A stretch of DNA of 64,000 bases, taken from contig CAVXXD010000013.1 in NCBI GenBank assembly GCA_963765625.1, positions 174,273 through 238,272 of the forward strand, read 5' to 3'. Source of the DNA: CAVXXD01 sp963765625. GTDB taxonomy: Bacteria > Actinomycetota > Geothermincolia > Geothermincolales > Geothermincolaceae. Of this stretch, positions 7,700 to 17,119 are shown piece after piece (the first letter of the stretch is position 1; every line of letters starts with the position of its first letter). The notes beneath the pieces are model-generated. The model ran no database searches and was not told the DNA's origin. It was given only the letters and a program-made list of their open reading frames with translations. A program made the translations under genes and the position numbers.

Positions 7700-8661
7700 T
7701 CAGGGGGGTCTTCCGCCGGGAGGCCATACCGAATGGTCTTTTTAGTCTGCATCGCCATAAGGGCTTCCGAGATCTGAGTAGTTTTTTCGTCTGCACATAA
7801 TTCCAGACTGATTCTCCATAATCTATCTTGTGACTCCTGATCCAATATATCCATATCCTCTTTAATCTCCACAAATCCATTATTCTTCCATGTGATAAAT
7901 TTTCCGGACTTCTTAAGGCTTTCTTCTTGGTTCTCGGTAAACAAGGGAGCCATTATCTCTCCGCATTTCTCTATGGAAATAAATGTTCCAAAGAACTTCA
8001 TTATTGTTGCCATTATTCTCATATAGGCAGGAATAATATTGATCTGGTTGCTCCATACGGTTTTCGATATTTCAAAACCGATAAAGGACAGGTTTGATCC
8101 GTTGACGTTTCCGTACAGATTATGCAGCCTAACAAGAAACATTCGTTTTGCTGCCATGGCTTGGTGGATGCCATCTTCGTAACACCATTTGTTCTTCATT
8201 TGCATGTCGTCCCAGAATATCTTTCCTCCCTTCGTGACGTTAAAAATAACCCTTCCTCCGCTCTCGGAATTTTCTAATAGGGACAATAGGTTCAAGGTCA
8301 ACATAAACTGAGACAAATAATTCACTTGGAAATGTGAATCCATTCCATCTTCAGTCTCTACCCTTTTGGCAGCGTAACCTAAGCCGGCATTTATGAATAT
8401 TCCATCTAGAAACTTATGTTGGCTTTTAATCTCGTTTATTGCATTCTCGACGTCACTAAGTTTAGTAAGGTCACATAGAACAATCGAAATATTTCTATTT
8501 AAAGTGGTGTTTTCAAATTCTTTAATTACTGACTCGCCGAGTTCTTTAGATCTACAAAGTATGATTACCTCATGAACCTGGTCATCAATACCTGCTAATA
8601 CTTTTGCAACTCCTTTACCCATTCCATTGGTGCCGCCGGTTATTAATATCCTCATTGTCAT
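7696..8661 (-). CDS. Short-chain dehydrogenase/reductase-like protein without the catalytic Tyr
   Basis: A 321-residue Rossmann protein. The nucleotide-binding motif TGGTNGMGKG (residues 8-17), CDLT (D64) and INAGLGY (90-96) are clear. At the active site the usual YxxxK reads A168-M-A-A-K172, so the catalytic Tyr is Ala, and the Ser position is in IFNVTKGG. Either another residue serves or the protein is not a standard SDR oxidoreductase. A C-terminal ~120-residue extension resembles that of WW-domain-oxidoreductase/retinol-dehydrogenase-like SDRs. The gene is conspicuously AT-rich. It shares CTAG (7696-7699) with the convergent decarboxylase stop. Confidence 0.78.
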   Translation of the reverse strand: MTMRILITGGTNGMGKGVAKVLAGIDDQVHEVIILCRSKELGESVIKEFENTTLNRNISIVLCDLTKLSDVENAINEIKSQHKFLDGIFINAGLGYAAKRVETEDGMDSHFQVNYLSQFMLTLNLLSLLENSESGGRVIFNVTKGGKIFWDDMQMKNKWCYEDGIHQAMAAKRMFLVRLHNLYGNVNGSNLSFIGFEISKTVWSNQINIIPAYMRIMATIMKFFGTFISIEKCGEIMAPLFTENQEESLKKSGKFITWKNNGFVEIKEDMDILDQESQDRLWRISLELCADEKTTQISEALMAMQTKKTIRYGLPAEDPPD

Positions 8662-8674
8662 TTTCTCCTCATAG

Positions 8675-10042
8675 TCAGGAGCGGCCGGCCACCATCACGC
8701 CCTCCAGCGCCAGGGTGGCGCAGCCCAGGCTCCCGCCCATGGGCAGGAAGCGAAGGTCGCTGCCGACCAGGGCCACCTGGTGGAGCAGGTCCAGCAGCTG
8801 GCCGGCGATGGTGATCTCGCGCAGGGGGCGGTCGAGCTTGCCGTCCTTGATCAGCAGGCCCAGCGCGCCCAGGGAGATCTCGCCGCTGATAGGGTTAGCC
8901 CCGGCGTGCACGCCCACCAGCTGAAGCACCAGCACCCCCTCGCCCACCTCTTTGATGATCTCGTCCCGCGTCTTGACCCCCGGCGCGAGGAAGAGGTTGG
9001 TGGGCGAGACGTGCGGGCGGTCGCGGAAGGAGCCGCGCCGGGCGTTGCCGGTGCTGGCCGTGCCGCTGCGGGAGGCGGTGTAGGTGGTGTGGAAATAGCT
9101 CTGAAGAATCCCCTCGCTGACCACCTCGGTGCGGCGCGAGGGCACCCCCTCGTCGTCGAAGGGGGCGGTGGCCAGGCCGGCCGGCATCAGGCCGTCGTCC
9201 ACCACGGTGAGCCGCTGGTTGCCGATGGACTCGCCCAGGCGCCCGGCGAACAGCGAGCGCCCTTTCAGCACGGCCTCGGCCGATAGGGCCGACGCCAGCA
9301 CCCCGAGGAACTCCGCCGCGATGAGGTTGTCCAGTACGATGGTGGTGCGGCGCGAAGCCATGCTGCTCGCTCCGAGCATGCACAAGGCCCGCTCCGCCGC
9401 TTCTTCCGCGCAGAGCTTCAGGTCCAGGTCCGAGGGCTTCTTTCCCACCGAGAAAGAAAAGCCGGTCTGGGAGTCCTCCCCCTCGCCGGCGATGGGCATG
9501 GTGTAACAGTGGCAGTCGCATCCCTGGTAACCGCCGACGAAGCCCTTGGAGTTGGCCAGGGCCACGCGGTAGACCGCGTCGGCGTAGGCGGTGGACTCGA
9601 TGGTGCGGATGCGGGAGTCCCGCTCACGGGTGAGGGTCTCCAGCTCCAGGGCCATCTCCACCTTGCGCTCCACCGGCATCTCCCCGGTCTCCGGGAAATA
9701 CATCTCCAGGTCGTCCCGGGAGTATTCCGCCGCCTCCGGCAGCAGGTTGTGCTCGTCCGGCGTGCTGAAGCCGGCATTGTCGACGGCGTCGCGGATGGTC
9801 CGCCGCACCTCCTCTGAGTCCAGGCCGGAAGCGTAGGCGTAACCCAGCCGGCTCCCGTCGAAGACGCGCACGCCCACGCCCTGCGAGGCGGAGGAACGCA
9901 GCTCCTCGACTTCGCCCTGGTAGGCCTTGACGGAGAGGCCCGTGGAGTCCTGCACGTAGACCTCGACCTCGGCGGCGCCCATTCGCTTGCCTTCCTCTAC
10001 CCAGGCGGCCGCCTTCTCTCGCAGTTCTTCTATACTTCTCAT
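8675..10042 (-). CDS. pmbA: TldE/PmbA-type metalloprotease partner subunit
   Basis: A 455-residue member of the TldD/PmbA family, lacking a HExxxH motif as expected for the TldE partner. Family features are SVKAYQGEVEELRSSASQGV, GVRVFDGSRLGYAYAS, RRGSFRDRPHVSPTNLFLAP and GANPISGEISLGALGLLIKD. It starts immediately after the tldD stop, so the two are translated together as a heterodimeric peptidase that cleaves unfolded leader-type peptides. No RiPP precursor is visible near the pair. Confidence 0.93.
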   Translation of the reverse strand: MRSIEELREKAAAWVEEGKRMGAAEVEVYVQDSTGLSVKAYQGEVEELRSSASQGVGVRVFDGSRLGYAYASGLDSEEVRRTIRDAVDNAGFSTPDEHNLLPEAAEYSRDDLEMYFPETGEMPVERKVEMALELETLTRERDSRIRTIESTAYADAVYRVALANSKGFVGGYQGCDCHCYTMPIAGEGEDSQTGFSFSVGKKPSDLDLKLCAEEAAERALCMLGASSMASRRTTIVLDNLIAAEFLGVLASALSAEAVLKGRSLFAGRLGESIGNQRLTVVDDGLMPAGLATAPFDDEGVPSRRTEVVSEGILQSYFHTTYTASRSGTASTGNARRGSFRDRPHVSPTNLFLAPGVKTRDEIIKEVGEGVLVLQLVGVHAGANPISGEISLGALGLLIKDGKLDRPLREITIAGQLLDLLHQVALVGSDLRFLPMGGSLGCATLALEGVMVAGRS

Positions 10043-11446
10043 CTAGACCACCTCCGCCGTTCCTCCGACCACCATTTCTCGCACCCGCAGGTGGGGCTGA
10101 CCGGTGGACACTGGCACCGACTGGCCGTCCTTGCCGCACATCCCCGCGTCGAAATCGAGGTCGGCGGCGACGGCGTCGATGTTCTCCAGCACCCGTGGGC
10201 CGTTGCCGACCAGGGTGGCACCCTTGATGGGGTCGGCGACCTTGCCGTTCTCGATCAGGTAGCCCTCGGTGATGGAGAAGATGAAATCGCCGGTGACCGG
10301 GTTGACCTCGCCGCCGCCTAGCTTCTTGGCATAGACGCCGCTGCCGGTGTCGGCGAGGATGTCCTCGAAGGTGTGCTCGCCCGGGGCGATGAAAGTGTTG
10401 GACATGCGCGGGATGGGCAGGTGGCGGTAGGACTGGCGCCGCCCGTTGCCGGTTGCCGCGACGCCGTCGCGCAGTGAGCGTTTCTTGTCGTTTATAAAAG
10501 AAGTGAGGACTCCCGCTTCGATGAGAGGAGTGCGCTGGGCCGGGACCCCTTCGTCGTCGAGGTGGTAGGAGCCCCAGATGTTGGCCAGGGTAGGGTCGTC
10601 GTAGGCGAAGACGATATCCGAGGCCACCTTCTCGCCGGTGCGACCCGCGAAGACGGAGGCATGCTTGAAGACGGCGTCCGCCTCCAGGCCGTGGCCGCAG
10701 GCCTCGTGGAACAGCACTCCCCCGGTGCCGTTGGCGATGATCACCGGGAAGGGGCCGGAGGGGGCGGGCCGGGCGTCCAGCATGGTCAGGGCCTGCCGGG
10801 CAGCCATGGCTCCCAGCTCGGCCGGGTCGAAGCGGTCGAACAGCTCGTAGCCGCCGAACATGCCCGGGGCCTCGTAACCGGTCTGGATATCGCCGCCACG
10901 CGCCGCCACCACCTGCACCAGGATGCGCACGCGGGTGCGGTCCTCGTCCACCGCCTGGCCCTCGCTGGAAGCGATGAAAACCCGCTGGCGGCTGTCGCCC
11001 AGGGAGACGATCACCTGGACCACCTCCGCCCCGGCCCCCCGGGCCGCGGTGTCCGCCCGCCTGGCCAGGGTCAGCTTGACCTCGCGCGGCACCTCCTCGG
11101 GATTCTTTTTTACAAAATGTAATATGTCAACCGTGTTGCGCGGGAGCGGCGCGGTGAGGTCCACCACCCGCGTCCCCGCCTGGCTCCGCACCGCCGCGGC
11201 GCAGGTGGCCGCGGTCTGGAGCAGGGAAGCCTCGCTCAGGTCGTTGGTGTAGGCGTAGGCCATGGACTCGCCGTAGAGGATGCGCACTCCCGCCCCGCTC
11301 TCGAGCCCGGTGGAGTTGTCCTCCACCTTCCCTTCTTCCAGGCGCAGGGAGTAGCCCCGGCGGCTCTCCACGAACAGCTCGGCGAAGTCCCCGCCGTCCC
11401 GCAAGGCGCGCTTGATCACTTTATCCGCTGTGGAGATGTCGAGCAT
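10043..11446 (-). CDS. tldD: Zinc metalloprotease TldD
   Basis: A 467-residue catalytic subunit of the TldD/TldE protease. The zinc site HEACGH is at residues 247-252 (HExxxH), in the context LFHEACGHGLEADAVF. Other family blocks are GAGVRILYGESMAYAYTNDL and RQSYRHLPIPRMSNTFI, with the third zinc ligand in the conserved C-terminal Cys/Gly region (MCGKDGQ). ATG 11446 is preceded by a purine-rich stretch (AAAGAGGGGGAACG). Operon: tldD then pmbA with no gap. Confidence 0.95.
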   Translation of the reverse strand: MLDISTADKVIKRALRDGGDFAELFVESRRGYSLRLEEGKVEDNSTGLESGAGVRILYGESMAYAYTNDLSEASLLQTAATCAAAVRSQAGTRVVDLTAPLPRNTVDILHFVKKNPEEVPREVKLTLARRADTAARGAGAEVVQVIVSLGDSRQRVFIASSEGQAVDEDRTRVRILVQVVAARGGDIQTGYEAPGMFGGYELFDRFDPAELGAMAARQALTMLDARPAPSGPFPVIIANGTGGVLFHEACGHGLEADAVFKHASVFAGRTGEKVASDIVFAYDDPTLANIWGSYHLDDEGVPAQRTPLIEAGVLTSFINDKKRSLRDGVAATGNGRRQSYRHLPIPRMSNTFIAPGEHTFEDILADTGSGVYAKKLGGGEVNPVTGDFIFSITEGYLIENGKVADPIKGATLVGNGPRVLENIDAVAADLDFDAGMCGKDGQSVPVSTGQPHLRVREMVVGGTAEVV

Positions 11447-11512
11447 CGTTCCCCCTCTTTCCTTTTAAAAAGAAGCTCATTCGTCACGATAAGGATAACA
11501 GGAATGCTCTTC

Positions 11513-11550
11513 CCTATAAAAAGGCGCCCGCCCTTTCAGGCGGACGCCTC
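11513..11550 (-). terminator. Intrinsic terminator of the multicopper oxidase gene
   Basis: Read on minus: stem GGCGTCCGCC (11548-11539), 6-nt loop, GGCGGGCGCC (11532-11523) with one G-U pair, then TTTTT (11522-11518). It lies 20 bp after the stop at 11569. Confidence 0.85.
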
Positions 11551-11568
11551 TCTTCTCTTGTGACTGCT

Positions 11569-14500
11569 TTATGGCGTAGGAGCGGCGTTGGACACGGCGG
11601 GCGCGGAGTCGGCGTTCACCAGCGGGAAGGTGGGCACGGTACTGCCCACCGCGTTCCTGGCGAACACGCGGTAGTACCGGGTACCCGCGAAGGTGCTGGT
11701 ATCCGTGTAGGTGACCGTACCGGGAACCTGCTCGGTCAGGAAGGTCCACGGGCCGTTGAGGTTGTCGGCGTACTCTATGATGTAGCTGGTCTCAACGATG
11801 GAGTTGTCCGTCCAGTTGAGCACCACGCCGCCGACGGGGCCCGCGGCGGTCAGGCCGGTGGGCGCCCAGGGCGCGGTCGCGAACGGGAACCCGTGCATCA
11901 TGTCCATCTCCTCGTGGCCCAGCAGGTGGCAGTGGAGGACGTACTCCCATCCGAAATTGACCAGCTGGTTGCTGATGGAGATGGGGTTGCCCTGCGTATC
12001 CGTGTAGCCTCCGGGGGCATACTGCAGGGGCGCACCTTCCGGCATGGTCGTGTCGATGAGGCGGACGCTTGAGGGTACCTCGAAGGGCAGGACCGGGGCA
12101 TAGGACCGTATGGCTATGATGGTGTCCTCGAGTGGATTGACCCGCACCGTCTCCTTCCAGCCCAGTTCGTTGGGGTCGGGCGGACGGGTGCTGTTGTCCC
12201 AGGCCACCCTGTTTACTACCTGGACGTTGTTGAGGTGCCAGTGGATGGTGTGGGTATCCACGCCGTTGTGGGTTATCTTCCAGATCTGTGTGCCGTCCCC
12301 GGCCGTCGGATATGAAGCCGTCACGTTGTCCAGGGTCACGTCGACGGGCGGAGAGATGAAGGGGTAGAGGACGAAGCCTCGGTTGACCGGCTGGATGTTC
12401 GCCAGCTCCAGCCCCAGGAATCCGCTCATCCTCCCGTATACCGGATCGAAGGCCTCCCCCATCTCATCCTGTATCGCTTTGGACTCGAAGGGGATGGTTA
12501 TCCCCACGGCCTCGACGGCCGCGCCGGTCCCGCCGCCGCCCGTCAGGGTGACGGTGGGCGCCGAGACGTAACCGGCACCAGGGTTGGTCAGGATGACCCC
12601 GGTGACCTCACCGGGCGTGATGGTGGCGGTTGCAGCCGCGCCCGCGCCTCCCCCGCCGGTGAGCCCGACGGCGGGTGCGGAGGTATAGCCAGTGCCGCCG
12701 TTGGTCAGGACTATGCCGGTGACCTCACCGGAAGAGACGGTGGCCGTGACGTCGGCGCCTACGCCTCCGCCACCGGTCAGGACGACGGTGGGAACGCCCG
12801 TGTAACCGTTGCCCCCATTGGTCAGGATGACCCCGGTGACCTGCCCGATACCGATGGCGGCGCTGGCGGTGGCGCCGGTCCCGCCACCACCGCTCAAGGT
12901 GACGGTGGGGGCGGAGGTGTAGAAGCTGCCTCCGTTGGTCACCGTAACTCCGGTGACTACATCAGCGGTGAGGACGGCTGTCGCCGTAGCGCCGGTCCCG
13001 CCGCCGCCCTCGAATATTACCTCGGGCGGGGTGGTATAACCGCTACCTCCACTATCGACGTTTACGGTGGTCACCCCGGCCACCTGGGAGTAAGCCGCGG
13101 CGCCGCTGCCGCCGCCTCCGGTGAAGCTGACGGCGGGCGGTGTGGCGTAACCCCCTCCTCCATCGTTCAAGGTGAGCGCGGTGACCCCGGATACCTGAGC
13201 GTAGGCCGCGGCGCCCGTGCCGCCGCCTCCGGTGAAGTCAACGGCCGGGGCATTGGTGTAAGCGGCACCCCCCGATGTCAGCGCTACGGAAGTGACCCCC
13301 GACACCTGTGTGGTGGCGGTAGCCCCGGTGCCGTCCCCGCCCGATATGGCCACGGAAGGAGCCGAAGTATAGCCGCTGCCCCCGTCGGTCACCTTAAGGT
13401 CCGGCAGCGGGCCGTTGAAGAAGGTGATGGAGGTGTCGTAGATGCGCACGTAGGGGTCGACCGGGAAGTCCTTGTTGTAGGCCGAGTTGTAGTCGGCGCT
13501 CGGAACAATGATGGGGTCCTGGCTCGCCGCGAACGCGCCCTGCGTTGTGGCCGTCGAGGCGAAAGCCGCCTCCAGCGCTGCCAGGTCGAAGACGGGAGCC
13601 GGAGCCGTATCCGCCACTTTGATCTGCATCACCGTGCGGATATTGGGGCCGTAGCCCGCCAGGATCGAGGGCGCGCCGCCCGTTTCGGTCATATCGGGGG
13701 CACCCGTGTAGTAGTCGTAGCGAGGATCGCGGGCCGGGAAGGCTGCGGGGGCGTCGTTGTAGAGAATGAGGGTCTTGCCGGCGTATTGCGAGAAGTCGAT
13801 GATGACGTCGCCCCGCTCGGCCGGCCCCAGGATGAGGGTGCCGTCCGAGACGTTACCGAAGTTGAAGGTGGTGGGGTCGTTGTTCCACACCACCGGCTGG
13901 TTGGGCAGTACCACCGGCGCCGGCAGGAAACCGCCCTCCGTGCCGATCTGGATGAAATCAGGGCCGGCCAGGGCCGGGTCGGGCACGCCCTCCGTCCCTG
14001 CCGTCGATCGGCCACCCCTCCGGATAAGTCGGGTCGGCTTTGGCCGGAACCATCTTTCACTTCCGTTCCGGTCCTGCCGTCCGGAGTGGTCACGGTGGGG
14101 TCGGCCTCGTAGAGCTGCAGGTTGAAGAAGCGGTCATTGGCGGCGTTGAGGATGCGCAGGCGGTAAGCCTTGGGGTCCACGGTGGTGGTGGGATAAGGCG
14201 TGCCGTTGACCATGGGGGTGTCCATGAACGCTTCCATGGCCATGGAAGGCGTGGGCGTCCCCGGTATCTCGGAATACTCCCAGGGAGCGTTGTCCGGGTC
14301 GTAGTAGGGGTTGGCGACCGGCCCCTGCTCGATAGTGCTGGTGGGTGGCCAGAACCAGGGGCCGTAGTGCCAGCGGCCGAAGGCGTTCATGCCGCCGGGG
14401 TCAGCCGGGTTCTGGTTGGGCATGTAGACGTGGGGCATCCACAGGTTTCCTTCGCCTCCCCACTTGGCCGTGTCCCAGGTGGGATCCTGCCATTGCAGCT

Positions 14501-17048
14501 GGGCTGAGTCCGGCACGAAGCTCTTGTCCTGGACGATCAGCGGGATCTGGTCGGCCGGGATTATGCCCTTATCGACCAGGCCCTTTTCCACCGGGTCCTG
14601 CAATATGTAGCCCGCGGCTTCTCCGGCGTAGACGTTGAGGCGGGTGATACCGAAGGCATGGTCGTGGTAGAACATCAGCCGGGCGCTCTGCTGATTGGTA
14701 TAGAAGAAGGTCAGCCTGCCGGGGCCGGGGTTGTTCGACGCCCCCGGCGTCCCTTCCGGCACTACGTCCCCGTTGGCGTCGAACCACATGTCCGGGACGT
14801 ACTCCACGCTGACCCCCTTGGGGTAAGCGGTGGCGCCGTCGTCGACCGGGGTGGTCCACTGGTGAGGCGTGCCGTCGCTGATCCATGGCGTGGCCCCCCC
14901 GTGCAGGTGGACGGCAGCGCGGTTCTGCATGTACATGTTTACGCCGTCCGGGCCCATGCCCGCACCCATCAACGTGGTATCCACGGGGATGAACAGGTCG
15001 CCGGCCTCGCCCATGGGCAGGTTGTTGGTGAACTTGACGCGCACCGGACGGTCTCTCTCGGCCACGATGATCGGCCCGAGGTAGTGGAACTTGCTCACGC
15101 TGGCATCGGTGGTGTTGGTCTGACGATAACCCCGCAGGGTTGTCGGAGGCAGGTCGGAATGGAGTTGCTCGGTATAATCGTTCAACTCGATCTCGTAGTA
15201 GTCAGAGCCCGGGAAAGTGGTCTTGTCCGGGATGGCTACCGGCATGTACTGTCCCAGGTTGTTGGCGTTGTCGGCGCTCAGTCCTGGCAGCGAGTCGACG
15301 AACTTGCGAAGACCGGTGCCCTCCACCACGGTCAGGTTGGCCGCGAAGGAGAAGCCCATCACATCATGCCCGCCGGTCCAGGCCCCGTTGTAGTTGAAGT
15401 ACATGGGGCGCTCGGCCACTATCAACTGGTCGTTGGTGCACTCCACCACGAAGCTGAAATCGTGGGCGTCGTCGTCCCCGGTACCCAGGGTGTCACGGGG
15501 CAAAACCGTCGACCTGGTATTGGCCGGCACGGTCAGCGATTGGGCGGCGGTAGTGCCGTCTCCCTTCATGTAAGTGATGGTCACGTCGGCATCGAAGGCG
15601 CCGGGGTTCTGGATGGTGATATAAGCCTCGAAGTTGGGGCGGCAGGTGCCCTCGGCGAAGTAGAAAGCGCTGTCGGCGATCATCGCCCCGACGGCGTCGT
15701 GTCCCCCGGTCCACTCACCCTTGTAGTTAAAATACATGGGGCGCTCGGCCAGGATGGGCTGGTCGGACACGATCTTTACCGAGACGTCCCGGCCCGTCCC
15801 GACCTCTTCGTTGACGTTGACGGTGGCGCGGGAGGTGGGCCCGACCACCAGGTTCTGGGTGTAGACGCTGGAGTCCGAGAACATGTAGGTGATCTCCAGG
15901 TTCGCTTCCACGACCCCCGGGTTCTGCAGGGTCAGCCACTCCTCGAAGTCGTCCATCCCGGTATAGCCCTCCGCGAAGTAGAAGGTACCGCCCAGGGTGT
16001 TGGAGCCCATGACGTCGTGGCCTCCCGTCCACTTTTCCCGGTAGTTGAAATACATGGGGCGCTCGGCCACGATGGGATCGTCCGCCTCGATCTTCACCGA
16101 GACTTCTTTATCCAGGCCAACCACTTCATTGACGAAAACGTTGGCGCGGGTGGTAGCGCCCACGAAGACTTCCTGGGCCTGGGTGGTGCCGTCCGGGAAC
16201 ATGTAGGTGATGTGGGCGATGGTGTCGGCGGTCCCGGGATTGAGCATGGTCAGCCATTCCTCGAACACACCGGCCCCGGTATACCCTTCCGCGAAGTAGA
16301 AGGTGTTCTCGAGAGAGGTGGCGCCCATCACGTCATGGCCGCCAGTCCACATCTCCTTGTAGTTGAAGTACATGGGGCGCTCTACGAAGACCTGCCGGCC
16401 GTTGGTGCACTCCACCTTGGTGCCGAAGTCGTGAGCCGTATCATCCCCTACCCCCAGCACGCCGGATGGCAGGACGGTCAGGCGGGTGTGGGGGAAAACC
16501 GTCCAGTCCTGGGCGGTAGTGGTGCCGTCCCCTTTCATGTAGGTGATGGTCACCACGGCATCGGTGTCGCCCGGGTTCTGGATGCACAGGTAAGGGTCGA
16601 AGCCGGGGCGGGTGGTGCCTTCGGCGAAGTAGAAGGTGGTAAAAGTGGTGACGGTCTCGGGCAGCGGGCTGTTGGCATAATTCGGCATGCCGAAGTAGTC
16701 GGGGGTGTCACCCGGGCCGATATCGCTATACTCCCTGTCCGCCGAAACGGAGTCCGGGCCTGTTTCCAGGCCTTGAGCCTTGGCGCGATCCGCCGCGGCC
16801 TGCCTCTCTTCCTGGGTAACGATCCTGTTCTCGTCCAGGCCCAGGGTGCCAGGTTCTCCGGCATCCCCGGCCGGGGACGCCGCGACCTGAGCCTGGACAC
16901 CGCCCGCTGCCGGCCCTTGCGCGAGAAGCTGTCCCGTTCCCAGCACTAGCGCTATCACTAGAAATATACTGACAATAACCAGTATTTTACGTCTCCCCAC
17001 TTCTACGCCACCCCTTTCCGTCCTTAGAAAACTACCGGTCCTTTTCAT
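11569..17048 (-). CDS. Very large secreted multicopper oxidase with repeat insertions (two frameshifts)
   Basis: About 1,820 codons. Signal anchor at residues ~20-44. Four ~105-residue repeats follow (starting FYFAEG at ~139, 250, 356 and 462), each with an F-E-x-W/Y-L-x-x-x-N-P-G core and ending ERPMYFNY..WTGGHD. The oxidase starts near 590: copper ligands HLHGG (714-718) and HDH (795-797). After the frame change come eight GGxGYTSAP-type repeats, then HTIHWHLNN and HCHLLGHEEMDMM (the T1/T2/T3 ligands, HCHxxxHxxxxM), and a C-terminal fibronectin-III-like domain. Two +1 shifts, near 14054 and 14015, break the frame between cupredoxin segments. Both flanks are well conserved, so sequencing error or a very recent mutation is likely. 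It is probably a cell-surface metal or phenol oxidase; the substrate is unknown. Confidence 0.85.
12510..13401 (-). repeat. Eight in-frame GGxGYTSAP-type repeats inside the multicopper oxidase
   Basis: Eight units of about 33-36 codons, each with G-G-x-G-Y-T-x-x-P-x-V, then a GGGGTGA-type turn and a short TGVxLTN strand. They lie between the second and third cupredoxin parts and look like a beta-helix or stalk module. The DNA copies are related but diverged, so this is an ageing protein repeat, not a recent tandem expansion. Confidence 0.85.
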
Positions 17049-17119
17049 TCCTTATTTGCTTTTACCCCACTTTTAAACCTACTAATCCTATAGACTTTGA
17101 TAAATATCAATTCTTCAAG

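Noticed and set aside
8675..11446. TldDE as part of a RiPP (microcin-like) biosynthesis cluster
   Set aside because: No precursor peptide, modifying enzyme or exporter lies next to the pair, and TldDE is also a general housekeeping protease.
12510..13401. Regular repeat array that might suggest CRISPR
   Set aside because: Units are ~100 bp, in frame and diverged, with Gly-rich coding. There are no identical short repeats with unique spacers.
14658..16949. 763-codon open frame on the plus strand
   Set aside because: It is the exact antisense of the multicopper oxidase repeats; high GC keeps the opposite frame open. No start-site signal or recognisable domain.
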